Assembly (NCBI GenBank): GCA_015680905.1
Contig: CM027377.1
Coordinates: forward strand, 12,796,501 to 12,860,500
Reading direction: 5' to 3'
From: Coptis chinensis
Taxonomy: Eukaryota > Streptophyta > Magnoliopsida > Ranunculales > Ranunculaceae
Length of the DNA: 64,000 nt
Below are positions 11,640 to 24,800 of this stretch, one piece after another (the first letter of the stretch is position 1; each line of letters starts with the position of its first letter). The position numbers and the translations under genes are program-made. Under the pieces are notes generated by a model. It searched no databases. It worked only from the letters and a program-made list of their open reading frames with translations, and had not been told where the DNA came from.

Positions 11640-14300
11640 CAGTTACTTAATCGTCTCGGCGAATGCCATAACAGTTAAATAACCCTCACGTCTCGAGACA
11701 AGTTAGTTCCTTCCCTCGGAAGGCATTAGTCAGTACCATTTCAACACAAATAACATTGCATGGTCCCAATTTATTTTCAACAAAAGACATTAATGTTATT
11801 TAACTACTCAAGTGCATCAAGACGTGTAGTTCCTCTTACCTTTCGAGACTCTCTAGATAGTTTTTCGCTTAAGTAGAGGTACATAGTTTTTTGCCACGAA
11901 AGTAAAACACAAAAATCATATATGGATATGACAACCATCACACATATACTAGTCGCAAAAACTAAAAACATAATATATATTGTAGCGGCTACACCTTCAA
12001 CTAAGGCTGCCTACGTATCTAATCCTTCAAGATTAGAATAAAGTCTTACGTAGCTCTTACACTTTTATGCCTCGCATAAATATCATATATCCAAAATCCC
12101 AATATACCAACATCACATTTCATTATCATTCACAAAAGATAAAATAAAACCATAAAAAAGGTTTCAAGAAACTCTCACTACATTACTACAAAACAATTCC
12201 CAAAATAGACTTGTGCACCTTAAAAAGAGATTTTTTTTTTTTTTTTTTTTGCTAAAGATAATTGTATTGGTAAAGAAAAGGTTACTAGTTACAAAAAAGA
12301 GTTAAAATTGATACAGGTATTGTGTCTTCATTCCGACAGATAGCTCATTTATAAATCTATAGTAGGTCATGTTATTGTAGAAAATTAGGAGTACCGACCC
12401 ACCATTTTTTTTCCCCTTTTGCCAAAGTGACAGCAGTTTTAGAGCAAATGTCTGCTCCAAAGTTTACCTCTCGCCATGTGTTGGTGATTAGTACCCAATC
12501 GGCTAGATGCTTAAGTTTTTCCCATGCCGCTCGCACTTGACAATGCACTTGGTTGTTATTAAATGACTTCACTGTAGTAGTGGAATCCGACTCCACCCAT
12601 ATATGCTTCCATCCCAGTTCCACTGCCTTGCTAATGCCCTCCACAATCACTACGCTCTCGGCTATGAAAAGAGAAAAAGCGTGGCTATCTAGTCACCTTG
12701 TCGATGCTATAACTTTTCTTATGATCGCCCAAAAGACACACGACTTGATTATTTAAAAACTAGGATATACACACTTGCTTTTTCATGTACAACCCGAAGT
12801 CCCAATATCATTCCATCTAGAAGTAAATATAGCTCAAAATTGGTAGAAATCCTAATTTCTAGAAAACTAGAAATCTGACGCGCTATTCTCCGACTGGCAC
12901 AACGCTTTCCACAAGTATCCAAAAATAACAAGGTTTTTTGCTTTGAAAAGCTAACACATAGAACTTACTTTCTTCTGTTTTATAAAAATTCTCAACCTCA
13001 CTCTAAATATATAAAAACTGTGTTCGAACACTACACAGAAGCTATTTTCTGACGCACTATTTTTTGTCATCCAAACTTCTAGACGTCATATCTTTCTCTT
13101 CCGGCTTTGGAATGCTACGGGGCCAATTGGTATGGAAAGAAGACTTATAAACCTTACTTTTTCATGTTTTAATGAAAGCCTAAATCAACATTTAACCATA
13201 TGAAAAGGTGACCCCAATCCAGTGCATTGAAGCTGTTTTCTGTAGTCAGAAAACTCTGACAACCTAAGTTGTTGAAACCATAACTTTCTCCCCACACACC
13301 CAAATGAGTTGGGGCTTTTGGCGTTGGACAAAGGACTCTTTGAACTTCCATTCAGAGTTGGATTCAATTACAAATGTCAAAGGTTCAATTTTATATGTAA
13401 TATCAAAGTAGGAGGCAGAAGCATGAAATTTCCAGTTCATCCTTAACACTTTGCAGCCAATTTAAATTCAACAACCACACCACACAATCAATCTGATCTT
13501 AGACATGTTCAAATAATATAAAAGCAAAGTTAAAAGACGATTACTCACCTTAGGAATGAAATCCAATAGTAGTAACTTGAAAACTTAAGTTGTTAATAGC
13601 TAAGAGATGACCGAAATTCAAGGTTAAAAACTCAAGATGTAGGATCCAAAATATCTAGTCACACATTTATTTTGAAACACACAAGCATGTACACCACTAG
13701 ACAGAGAATATATCATAAAGCAATCCCATGGTAGACACATCTACAGATTGTAATTTACACTCTTCATCAGTTAGCATTCTACCTAACTAAATAGACAATT
13801 ATGCATGAGACGAAATAAAATAAAGCAAAAACATGGAATAAGCAAAAAATGACAACAAGTTAATTTACCAGTAAAGAAACCAAATTCATAACCCAATCAA
13901 AAGCATGCCAACTACATTACTAACACAAGCGACAAAAAAAATAGCTTTATACCAAAAACAACTACAATAAATCCAAATATGATGACTTACCCAATTACTT
14001 ATTAAATTGAACAAAAAGGCAGAAAACATTATTTGGGCATTCAATATTTGACTTTAGATACTTCTAATTTGGTGAGAGTTCTGTATTGAAATCCCACCTT
14101 GAGAGCATGAAAACTAGCTGAATTTTCAAACTTACTTGAATGAGCATGAAATCAGTTTTGAGAATAACACAATTTAGTCAAACAGCTTCCAATTTATTAA
14201 TCAATTATAAAATAATTTAAAAAAAAAAAAACCTAAAAGATGTTAAACTAATGATCTAAAAAATAGAAAATTAAAGAAAAATAATAGTCAAAGAATGAGA
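11640..14300 (-). mobile_element. LTR-type retroelement remnant (probable Ty3/gypsy LTR), interrupted by a LINE
   Basis: The block near 12008-12058 (GCTGCCTACGTATCTAATCC then a TTACGTAGCT echo) is characteristic of the downstream part of many plant gypsy LTRs, here in reverse orientation. Related half-repeats follow at about 12960-13060 and 13140-13280 (a CTTACTTT..TGTTTTA block and an AAGCTGTTTTCTG block). No gag or pol was seen and the ends are not resolved. This is an old, broken fossil. Confidence 0.45.
12230..12745 (-). mobile_element. LINE 3' fragment with RNase H-like domain
   Basis: The minus strand 12650-12372 encodes 92 residues of RVT_3-type RNase H (HIWVESDSTTTVKSF, then TWREVNFGADICSKTA). 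The A-tail appears as a T-run at about 12231-12251. The piece is 5'-truncated. TTAAAAA occurs at both edges and may be the target duplication. It sits inside LTR-like sequence. Confidence 0.65.
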
Positions 14301-14820
14301 GATGAACATACATTAGATTAACTTTTCCAAATCAATCAAAGAGATGTAGAATTATGGAGAGAAGAAGAGAAAGGAAGATTCCAAACCTATTGATGATATG
14401 TTTAATCCATTTTTTTTTAGACAAATTTTTGTCGCGGCAAAATTTACATAGCTCTTGGCCAATACTGTCAATGGAGCACAAAATGTGACTGAGCAAAGTA
14501 CATGTTGGAACTTGGAATATTTTGATTTGGTTTTGGATATCCATTTTATGTGTGGATTTTCAATATTAGAATGAGTTCCAATTCATGTTCAGGGAATTCA
14601 TTAGATTATTTTATACCAGATGCTATAATAGACAACTAGGAAGATCAATTGATGAATGTTTAACTTAGTTCTGATAAAAAAAAACGAAAAGTGATGAATG
14701 TGACTAGTATTTCCATATGAGAAGTGATGTAAAATAACAATTCCTTTATAACAATTTAATCAAGTAAGCGTATGCGAACGTTTCGAGTTGGTTTTTTTTT
14801 AGAAGGTGTAAAATGTGTCT
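14300..14820. other. Gene-free sequence
   Basis: The short open frame here (70 codons, minus strand) has no recognisable features. Confidence 0.4.
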
Positions 14821-14821
14821 T

Positions 14822-14993
14822 GGCTGCTCTTCTCATCTCCTGCTCTTCTCATCTCCTAATCTTCTCTTCATCTCCCTCCTTCATATTCCTCCTCTCATCT
14901 CCTGCTCTTCTCTTCATCTTCCCTCCTCTCATCTCATCTTCCTCCTCTCATCTCCTGCTCTTCTTTTCATCTTCCTCCTCTCATCTCATCCCT
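14822..14993. repeat. CT-rich minisatellite
   Basis: Units of about 25-30 bp built from CTCATCTCCTGCTCTTCT and CATCTTCCTC recur six or seven times. Overlapping Ser/Leu-rich open frames here are by-products of the repeat. Confidence 0.85.
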
Positions 14994-14999
14994 TGTTAC

Positions 15000-15266
15000 G
15001 CTCACACCCCCACTGCTATGCAGTTATTCTAGTAATACTTGTCTACTTGAGTTGAATCATGTGCTTGAGGTGAAATTAACTTTATACTTTTGGATGACTA
15101 GCTGATTGCCTGTACCTTTAAGGCCCAAAGCCCCAATATAAACACTGGGCACCCACAATCTTGACTCTTGGGTGATAAATCTGGGCCCATGGACTGCAAT
15201 CTACGAAAACAATTTTAACTTTTTTTTTGGTAATTAAAAACAATTTGAACTCCATGAGCTATTTTG

Positions 15267-15299
<33 letters not shown>

Positions 15300-15640
15300 T
15301 TTCAGATTGCATATTAGAGTGTTTCACAAAATTTTCTATCATCTACATAGTTTTTTCTCCAATACACCCTTTGTAGTTTGCATTGAAGTCTGAAGCCTCT
15401 CATTATTTGATGTTTAATGCTGAGAATAGCCGAATCCAAGGCAGTAAGGAACTAAAATGTCAATGCTCCAATATTCTCAACATTTAAGTTCGAATTTCAA
15501 TTTTAATTTTTCTCGGAAACTTTCCTTAGCTTAACCAGTTGATTGAAAAATAAAATTCCCACTCAATTTTATATGATCATCACATAATCATCGCGATTTG
15601 TGATATGTCCAAATTGTAATATGTCCCTATGCAAGAACTA
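15000..15640. other. Intergenic sequence upstream of GT61 gene 1
   Basis: It holds an (ATT)n microsatellite at 15271-15299 and otherwise no recognisable feature. Confidence 0.5.
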
Positions 15641-15679
15641 TAGAAGCCAAATCCATATTTTAACTTTTCCCTCCGTATA

Positions 15680-15725
15680 CCCGGTAATACCCCTGCCTTC
15701 AAATACTCCCTCACGCTCACGCCAC
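15680..15725 (+). promoter_or_regulatory. Putative core promoter of GT61 gene 1
   Basis: The block around CCGTATACCC and GCCTTCAAATACTCCCTCACG aligns with the block upstream of GT61 gene 2, where the TATA-like core reads TTTAAATATT. The core here is CAAATAC, a weaker TATA element. It lies about 200 bp before the start codon, leaving room for a leader. Confidence 0.4.
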
Positions 15726-15912
15726 CCTTTGAAATTCCTCCTCGTTTCTCTCACTTCTCTCATTCTCACCTTTTTCCCATTTTATTAAATAAGAACTTCG
15801 TGAACATTTGATCATCTCAAATCCTACATTTTCAATCCCAAGCTAAAAACACAGAGGTTTCTGTATCGAAACTCATTAGAGTTGGGAAAGGAAGAGTTAA
15901 AAACATCAAGAA

Positions 15913-18615
15913 ATGAAGAAAAGAACTACTACTACTACTACCACTAGTAGTACTAGTACAACAAAAAAAACCGTTGCGATATTCGTAGCTCTGTTCATCT
16001 TTTTCTTGATTGACCAGATTACTCTCTTGTCGATTTCATTGTGGTCACCAATAAAAGAATCAAAAACTAGTCAAGGTACATTTGCATAAAATCTGGTTCG
16101 TTTTTGCTTTGTGTTCTAGGAATTTGGTTTGTCTTCTTTTCCTCGTTTTTACCTTTTTCTGATTCTTGACAGCTTAAAAGGCTATATTTATTAGGAATAA
16201 AGATTGCTTCAAGGGGGGAGTCAAATAAACGTGCTTTTTTTTTACCCGATAATTAGTCAAATAAACGTGCTGGGTTGTGCTGTTTGATTGAATTAAATGA
16301 CATTGCGAATTAGATAGGATTTTATTTAATTCTACCATTAAGACTGGTTCATTTTTAGTAACAGATATTTATTACTCACTAATGCACCATCCCTTAGGGA
16401 CATGCATCACCACAGAAATGAGCTCTAGGCAAATATAGTCATGCAACATCACAGAAAGCTCCAGGCAAATATTTGTGCTCGAGTGAAAATGTCCATGGGC
16501 ATATGTTAGCGTCTGTCACTGTAATCCACCAATAACTTTGCTTAAAATGTAGAATGTGGCTTACAATTTATAGTCCATATTAACTCACTTCCCATTTTGT
16601 CAATCTATCGCTGAAAGGGGCGAAAATAGAAGTGAAGGAAATTCGAATTACAATGTAAAAGGAAGATTTTGCTTGAATTTGTATATTTGCCTATTTAGTA
16701 AAGATTTTGATAGTGGACCTACCGCATTGACAGCCAAAGTGCCAAACCATGAATGCGTATGAGAATTTTCATGACTAATGATCTATTTACAGCATAGCTA
16801 GAATTTTCATTGTCTAGGTTTTTTTTTTTTGGTAAAATAATTATCTAGGTGTTACCGTGTTACGAACAAGGAACTCTACGACTTTCATTAGTAGGTGGGC
16901 ACACAAAAAACAACTGAGCTAGCGTGCATTTTACTCCACAGTAATACGAAGTATAATGTTCACTTGCAATTGCCATGAAAACAGGGCGGATCTAGGATGG
17001 CCACTCAAGAAAACTACTGCTACTAACATATATTACAAAAAAAAATTTTGTGGAGTGAATTATGTACTATTATATTATTATTTTTTCGACAAAAAAGTTG
17101 GACATCCGCCCCCTGCATGAAAAGATCATTTACCATCAAACTTTTGCTATATTTGCAAGTAGGCAGAGTGGCAGACTATGTTCTAAAATCAAGGATATTC
17201 TTTTTAATTCACTGGTAGTAGTGTAAAACTATAGATTATTTCTAATCGCAAATTTTGAAAGTGTCGCCTAGAATTCCGAAATTTCAACCAAATCTGCATT
17301 TTGTAGTGCTTGCACTTTCCTTCTGTTTGCACGTCTGCAGTTAACAGTACTCAAATTCCATTCCCGTTCTTGTGCAGGGAATCACATTGAAGAACTGAAA
17401 CCAAAGCAAAACAAGGCCCCACCAAAAACAGACTTCTCAGCAAAATTTCAACCAATCAAATGCGACAACTCTCACTTCCGTTACAACATCTGCTTTCTAA
17501 ACAGTACAACTGTCCTGAAACCAACAGTCTCCACTCTCTTTCTAGTAGAGCCCACAGAATCAAGTCCAACTCAGATAGTAAAAGTTCGTCCTTACCCTCG
17601 TAAATGGGAAACTAACATCATGTCCAGAATCAAAGAGCTCACTCTCACAACAGCCCCTTTTGACACCCAATGTGAAGTGCACCATAACTCCCCAGCACTT
17701 GTATTCAGCACTGGTGGGTATACGGGAAATGTATTCCATGACTTCAATGAAGGATTCATTCCTTTATTCATCACCATTCAATCAACATTTCCTGATCAAA
17801 ATCCAATCCTTGTTATAGCCAATTGCCAAGAATGGTGGCTTAATAGGTACGCAGAATTAATTCGTCAGTTCACCCCCTATCCCATTATTAACCTTGATAC
17901 GGAAAATACCACTCATTGTTTCACATTTGCGACTGTTGGTCTAATATCTCACGGTTACATGACCATAGACCCCAAATTAATACCTCAATCAGATACATTC
18001 TATACATTCCGTACTCTACTTGGTAATTCTTATTTACCCACCAAGTACCACATTTCGCAATCTATAAAACCCCGTCTAGTACTTGTTAGTCGAAAGGGAG
18101 GTGTGGGTCGTGTGATTAGAAACCAAGCTGAAGTTGTCGAAGTAGCAGAGCAATCAGGTTTTGAGGTGGTACTATTTGAACCAAATAAGCACACTTGTAT
18201 GAGTAATGCCTATGGATTGATTAACTCAAGTCATGCAATGTTTGGAGTGCATGGAGCTGCACTAACACATTTGTTATTTCTTAGGCCAGGGTCAGTGTTT
18301 ATACAAGTGGTACCTATTGGCACTGTTTGGCTTTCAGAAACATGTTACGCAAATCCAGCAAAGGATATGGGGTTAGAGTATATGGAATACAAGATTAGAG
18401 TGCAAGAAAGTAGCTTGGTAGAGAAGTATGGAACTGATCACTTGGTATTGAAGGACCCAAAAGCTGTTGCCAATAAAGAATTTGCAAATACTAAGAATAT
18501 ATATCTCAAGGGTCAAGATGTTATCTTGGACTTGGGCAGGGTTGAAAAGTATTTGAGAAAGGCTTATAAGAAGGTCCAGAGATTTATGGATAAAGAGGGG
18601 CAGAGTACAAAATAA
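15913..18615 (+). CDS. GT61 family glycosyltransferase, gene 1 (466 aa, two exons)
   Basis: Exons 15913-16075 and 17378-18615 join in frame across a 1.3-kb GT-AG intron (CAAG/GTACA, TGCAG/GGAAT). The product is a type II Golgi membrane protein. A basic, Thr-rich cytosolic tail (MKKRTTTTTTTSS) precedes a membrane anchor at about residues 20-43, a short stem, and the GT61 catalytic domain from about residue 80. Visible family marks are the C-x5-R-x3-C motif (C83, R89, C93), TGGYTGNVFHDF near 166, LVSRKGGVGRVIRN, HGAALTH at 346-352 and QVVPIG with NPAKDMGLEY. Known plant GT61 enzymes add arabinosyl or xylosyl side chains to xylan, or xylose to N-glycans. The lack of a KDEL-like tail and the overall motifs fit the xylan-decorating group, but the donor sugar cannot be read from sequence. 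A tandem paralog lies at 20859-23439. All key motifs are intact. Confidence 0.93.
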
Positions 18616-19400
18616 TCGAGATTAATTACTACCTTGTGTCCTTGTGACATTGATCTGTGAAAATATTTCATTGTAGAATTTTGATGGAAGATATACTGTA
18701 GTTGTTTTGACCTCTAGTCAGGAGTTCAGGACAACATTCCCTTGATTTTGTTGACAATCTGACAAGTTTATATGAACTATCAGAACAAGTACAATGCTCG
18801 CGCTAATGATTTTCAGTCGGTACGGCGAATGGTAAGCTGTAAGCAGTATGCAACCTTATACTTTTGGTTGTGCATTCTTTTTGACTTCTTAATTATCTAT
18901 GTTCAACTGAAATCCGGGCTATATTTAAGCATTTATGGTGGATAGAAACACAATGGATCATGTTAATTTTTCTACTTTGAAAACTTCAATGAGGTACCAA
19001 ATATATAAAATGGTGTATCAATTTTATGGGTGTTGTTGTGCGGTTGTGCCCAATTATAATAGATTGGTCTTTTGAAGAGTCAGAACTCTAAACATGTACA
19101 GTCAAGCAATAACTGCAATATGGCCCATATTTTTTCAGAAAATCGCTCTCAAAATTGAATTTAATAATTTCATAGACCGCACACATTGAAAAAAACCATA
19201 ACGCTTACTTCTTGGATAAAAAATCTTCTATAGGTTAAGGGCAAAAAATGGGATTTCATTGGGCGAAGATACTGACAGCTCATGGTAGCCGAAATTTGAG
19301 GTAGCATAACATGTGTCGCAAATTCATGGATTGTTAGAAGAGATAGAGAGATGGACTTCATCATCAAGATTGAAGACCCAAAAAATTAAACAAATAAATA
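18616..19400. other. Intergenic sequence after GT61 gene 1
   Basis: The gene's 3' UTR should lie at the start. No other feature was recognised. Confidence 0.4.
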
Positions 19401-19404
19401 AAAT

Positions 19405-20080
19405 ACCAAAGATAATCTTAATCACACCCAAATAAACTGTCCCATAGCCCAAATGTTTTACAAACTGCCATTTCTATTCTTTCTATTTTGTTATGTGCCA
19501 AAAAAAAAAGAGCCAACAACTACATACTATCTATGTTCTCAAACTTTCTTCATCTTTTGCTCCTCTTCCCCACCAATTCCATTTTTATCCCCCCCTCGAA
19601 TCAATTATATTATTTACAAGTTGATTTCATTCAATTTCAGTCTAATACAACTAAGTTTAACTCTATTCAATCAAAATTCTCACTCAATCTAATTTGTATA
19701 AACTTGGAAGAAAAACACTTAAAAGTTAATTTGTTGGGCTATAGATGGGAATTGAAAAGAATAATATTCTTTTGTGGAATTTAAAAACCCTAGTTTGATA
19801 TCTATATTAAAAAGAAGAAAAAATTTAGAATGAAAAAAATAAAAAGGGATATTAGTGTCTTCGTCGAAATTGGTTTGGTAGGACAAGAAGCAGATGCAAT
19901 TGAAAATTGTAGATGTGATAATGAGAAAATATTTGGTGGAGAAATGAATAAATAAAGGAAAAAAAAAACAATTTAGTATTTTTATTTTTGGCCATACCCC
20001 AAAGAAATAGAGGATAATACTGGCAGTTGGGCTATGTAGTTTATTTGGGTTTGGGTGTGACTAGGATTACCCATACCAAA
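19405..20080. mobile_element. Non-autonomous TIR element (~680 bp) between the GT61 genes
   Basis: The left end reads ATACCAAAGATAATCTTAAT then CACACCCAAATAAACT..CATAGCCCAA. The reverse complement of the right end reads GGTATGGGTAATCCTAGTCA then CACACCCAAACCCAAATAAACT..CATAGCCCAA. The inverted repeats are about 70-80 bp and imperfect. No clear target duplication or protein was found. The size and long TIRs suggest a Mutator-like MITE. Confidence 0.6.
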
Positions 20081-20084
20081 ACGC

Positions 20085-20550
20085 TCATTTTGGCAACCAT
20101 TATGATAATTCATTTTGTAATAAATAATCGATTATAAGTCTCATAATTTATTTTGTATATAAAAAAAGTTATTTAGTAAAAATTTTAAAAAAAAACATTA
20201 TTTCATTCTTAAAATAGCTTAAAGAATGAGAAACAAAAATTATAGAATTTTCTCTTGAAATGACATACCATATTTTAATTCTTTTTGGTTTTGGTAATTT
20301 TTCTTTCTATTTTTAGCTTGGTCAGTAAATCTAAAATTAATTTGTATTTAGTTATTTGGTATTGTACGTTTTTATCATAATGGTTTATCTCAAAACTATT
20401 TATGTTAGAACTGGTTTTAACCCTTTTGTGTGACTCAATCCGACGGTCCACAAGAGACACTAGACAATATTCGTATGACTAAGATATTTAAGGTCCCAAA
20501 ATTGCCATGTGCCAATATGCATACAGTATACCATACCCCACGGAATCAAA
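20085..20550. other. AT-rich intergenic sequence
   Basis: No gene or repeat structure was recognised. Confidence 0.4.
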
Positions 20551-20559
20551 TTGGAATTT

Positions 20560-20620
20560 TCATACATTTCTCATCCGTGTACCCCGCCTTTAAATATTCT
20601 CGCCCCACGCCGATATTTGA
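20560..20620 (+). promoter_or_regulatory. Core promoter of GT61 gene 2 (TATA-like)
   Basis: GCCTTTAAATATTCTCGCCC places a TATA-type box at about 20589-20598, some 260 bp before the ATG. The flanking bases (CATCCGTGTACCCCGCC and CGCCCCACGCC) are conserved in the paralog at 15680-15725, which supports a shared promoter. Confidence 0.5.
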
Positions 20621-20858
20621 AACTCCAAGTTCACGGTCTCTTTGTCTCATTCTTCTATGTTTCAGTTCTAAGGAAAACGGGTAGCAGTCACAACAAGCAG
20701 ATGCATGTGTTGATCTTATACAATCCTAGAATTTCAATCTGAAGCTACAGATCAAGACGTGCCTACACTTCAAGAAAGTTATTTCAAAACTACACTATAT
20801 GAAACTCTAGCTAGAGACTTTTTCATCTAGTAAAGCTGGGAAAGCGAATCTGGAAAAG

Positions 20859-23439
20859 ATGAAGAAAAGATCAGTTTCAACAACCACCACCACCATGACT
20901 ATACTATTGGTGGGCTTATTCATCTTTTTAATCATTTATCAGATCAAGCTATCGTCAATCTCGTCTTCATCTTCGGCAGATTCTAGAACAGGTCCAGGTA
21001 AGATTGATAAAACCTTTCGTTTTTCTCTTTGATTTTCAAAAGAACTTTCTATCCCTTGTTGTTTCCTTCCCCTTAATTTCCTTTTTCCCTCTTGCTGTTA
21101 AGTTGTTGCAAAATCTAGTCAATCCCCGATTCTTGTCCACCAAGAAGAGTATATTATAGAATTGAATATGCTGCCTTCAAGGTCAAATAAATGTGCAGTA
21201 TTGAAAATGAAATATGGAAAGCATAAAAACCAGACGTGCACTGTAGTCTCGTACCAATAATACTCAAATTGTTTTTATTTCCTAACAAGTATGTGAACGA
21301 CTTTGGTGCAATTTTGTAGTGTAAATATTCACGTACTTGCATTGTGAATTGCGATATCTGTAGAGATGGTGTATATTCAGTACAGTTTAAGCGTTAATTG
21401 GCAACAAATCGCCCCAAGAGAATTAGAATTAATATGGGATTAGTTTTAATTTTAATTTAATTTATTTACCATATTATTTGATGACCACTTGATTAATTTT
21501 TTTTTCCGCTAACAACCACTTGATTAAATAGAAAATACAATAAACATTTTTTTGATATATATTAAATTTATAAACATGAATAATAGAAAATAAAAGAAAA
21601 TAAGTAGTCAACTTAAAAGTTTACAAGCATGGACAGGTCGCTTAACCATATTATTTATTTCCAAACACGTTTAGGGGGTATTCTGGATATGTTATTTTGT
21701 GTTCCACGGCAATTATGCAACGACTTACAAGCAGTCCATTTCGCATAGGGGGAAAAAAACGGGATTCTCGACAAGTTGACCCTGTTCGCTCAGCTAGAAC
21801 ATATATTTTCTATTGTATCACTATCTATCTTATAGTGTAGAGATTTTATTTTATTTTTTATTTTTTTAAAAGTTATGGAGTTAAGGCAGAGTGGCAGACC
21901 CCAACCTGTTTTATTAAAAGTTGAAACTTACAAGCCTCCTTAAGAAAAGTACACAAACTCACAAAGACTTACAAGATCGATCTACTGACATCAAGCCTGA
22001 CATGCATGAGAATACTCACTGCATATACCACAAAGGGTTCTCACTGAAAAAAGTGTTAGGAATGCTCTCTGATCTCCTGTTTTCGATCTGGCCATAAATT
22101 GCTTCACTATATCTCAGGATGATCCTTCCAAAGATGAGATCGTGCATTCTCAGTGTAGAGATATGATAATGGTTCTTTGGACGTTTGTCATTAACACTGT
22201 TACACAACTCACCAGATTCACATTCTTGCAGGAAAACAAGTCGAACAACGGGAACGGGATATTATTAAGGAGGTCCAAGTCAGTTCTCAAGCAATCAAAT
22301 GCGACCGCACTCACAACCGTTACGATATCTGCTTCCTCAATGGTTCAACTGTCCTCGACCCAATAATCTCAACTCTCTTTCTAGTAGAGCCCACAGTATC
22401 AAAACCACAGATGCTTAAAGTCCGGCCATACCCTCGTAAATGGGAAAATGACATTATGTCCATGATCAAAGAGCTCACTCTCACCACAGCCCCACCCAAC
22501 ACCCACTGTGAAGTGCACCACAATTCACCAGCACTTGTAATCAGCACTGGTGGGTATACTGGAAATGTATTCCATGATTTTACTGATGGATTCGTACCTT
22601 TATTTGTTACCATTCGATCGATTTACCCCAATCAAAATCCAGTCCTCGTCATTGCCAATTGTCGTAATTGGTGGCTCACTAGGTACGCTGAATTAATTCG
22701 AAAATTTACTCCATTTCCCATTATCAACCTAGATACCGAAAAAACCACTCATTGTTTCACATCTGCGACAATTGGATTTATATCTCATGGTTATATGACA
22801 ATAGACCCGAAATTAATTCCTCATTCAGATACATTCTTAACATTCCGTTCTCTTCTTGGAAATGCCTACTTACACAACAATTACCACATTTCTCAGTCTC
22901 TAAAACCTAGGCTAGTACTAGTTAGTCGAACAGGAGATGTCGGTCGGGTGATCAGAAACCAAGCTGAAGTTATGAAAGTTGCAGAACAAACAGGATTTGA
23001 AGTGGTACTATTTGAACCAACACCGTACACTTCAATGAGTGATGCATATGGGTTGGTTAACTCAAGTCATGCTATGCTTGGGGTGCATGGAGCTGCACTA
23101 ACACATTTCCTGTTCCTTAGGCCTGGATCAGTGTTTGTACAAGTGGTGCCTATTGGCATAGATTGGCTTGCAGAGACATGTTTTGGAAATCCAGCAAGGC
23201 ATATGGGGATAGAATATATAGAATATAAGATAAGAGTGCAAGAGAGTAGCCTAGTAGAGAAGTATGGAATTGATCACTTGGTGTTGAGGGATCCAAAAGC
23301 TGTTGTGAATAAAGAATTTGCAAATACTAAGAACATATATCTCAAGGGTCAAGATGTTATACTGGACTTGGATAGGGTTAGAAAATATTTGAGGAAGACT
23401 TATACCAAGGCAAAGAAATTTATGGTTAAAGAGGACTAA
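20859..23439 (+). CDS. GT61 family glycosyltransferase, gene 2 (448 aa, two exons)
   Basis: Exons 20859-20997 and 22232-23439 join in frame (CCAG/GTAAG, TGCAG/GAAAA) around a 1.2-kb intron at the same phase as in gene 1. The order is the same: basic Thr-rich tail (MKKRSVSTTTTT), a membrane anchor at about residues 13-33, a Ser-rich stem and a catalytic domain. Visible motifs are the C-x5-R-x3-C pair in KCDRTHNRYDIC, TGGYTGNVFHDF, LVSRTGDVGRVIRN, HGAALTH at 332-338, and QVVPIGIDWL with NPARHMGIEY. The two proteins are alike through the whole catalytic exon (roughly 75-80% by eye) and differ mainly in the stem, as expected of a tandem duplicate. The probable role is Golgi transfer of a pentose onto wall xylan. 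The acceptor and donor are not determinable here. Confidence 0.93.
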
Positions 23440-23564
23440 AATAGAAATGGAGACCTTGACATTGTTTGATTACGAGTGAATTAGTTCTATTTAACTCAAT
23501 TTTTTTAGGCCATGGCATCATAATATTTGATACAATTGTTTTAGGCAGTTTTTTTTCGTTAAAC

Positions 23565-23690
23565 AACAAGGTATAAACCATAGCGACCATTCTAACATGT
23601 TCCCATGGTTTATTGCCGGAAAAGTAACCCATAGCGCCAATTCTAACATAGTCACATGGTTTATTGGGCGGAAAAGAATTGTTACCTGGA
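23565..23690. repeat. Two-copy ~60-bp tandem repeat downstream of GT61 gene 2
   Basis: The blocks CCATAGCGACCATTCTAACA and CCATAGCGCCAATTCTAACA each continue into CATGGTTTATTG and a GGAAAAG tail. Confidence 0.7.
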
Positions 23691-23699
23691 ACTGATTTA

Positions 23700-24790
23700 A
23701 GTTGTTACATGGCAAAAATGATCTCAATACCCATAGTTCACTGCAAACAATTTATGGATTTCATTTGCACGGAAACATGATATTTTAAATTTATGAGAAA
23801 TTTTAACTCATTCCCCCAATTGAGAAAATCCAAGAAAACTCAAATTTTACTGAAGTTTCATTCTTTCTTTTGAAAGGCCCAAAAACCACTCTACTTTAGT
23901 TTCCTCCAAGATTTCATTTAAAAAAACAGTCCCCAGTCCCCTCCAACAGGTTCACCTCTGAATGGGTAAATATAATAAACTGTAATTTACTGCAGCAGAA
24001 TGATAATACATGAACCCTTACAATGAATATAACGAAAAAAGATGTATTAAGGAGATTGCGAGGTGTGCCCAAGCAAATTAAATGAAAGCAAACCATCTCT
24101 CTCATATATAACAGTAGAACTAGTTCTATAAACTGTGTGATCGTACTTGGACGGTTAATTTAGTGTGATATGTCATAAATATATCATACCCCAAAGAAAA
24201 TGTTGAATGTGTGAAAATACAAAAGAACTTGAACAGCATATGTTTCTATTATATCGGACAGGATGAAATAAATTCCATGAATGGAAGCGAATTTGGGCAA
24301 GGGTACTGACCTATTCAATTTTTGCCAGGCAAAAAATAAAATAATTGTTAGTATATATAGATAAAAGTTTATACCACAAAACCTCATTGCACAGAGTTTG
24401 CAAGAAAACAAGATGCCCTATGGGATTTCAATAGAGGACCGACAATTGGAGAAGATGATTCCTCAGAGTGAAGATCAAGCGAGAATGAACAGAAGCCACA
24501 GATCACAACTTATGTTTTTAACACTGTTCAGTACAAGATTCAGTACAGTGAACAACATTACAAGAGTCAGTAAGTGGCCAGCAACATTCAAAGGTTTGCA
24601 TCATACTAAATATATACGCATTCTAGAACTTCCAAAAACTATTATGCTAGTATCTTAAGTTTAAAACAGGTGGTAATATTTACAATGTATGACTCAACGA
24701 CAATCATCATACCTATTAGTTGTTGAAAACTACCTAGCCCAAAAAACCAAGAAGATGATCAGCAGAACATGTCTGCAACACTTACAAAAT
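23700..24790. other. Intergenic sequence between GT61 gene 2 and ZF-A
   Basis: The only open frames are short (up to 86 codons) and lack recognisable domains. The right end should contain the 3' UTR of the minus-strand zinc-finger gene. Confidence 0.4.
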
Positions 24791-24800
24791 ATACTGGCTT

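Noticed and set aside
14772-15055. Two overlapping Ser/Leu-rich frames
   Set aside because: They are translations of the CT-rich minisatellite, with no domain and no conserved start.
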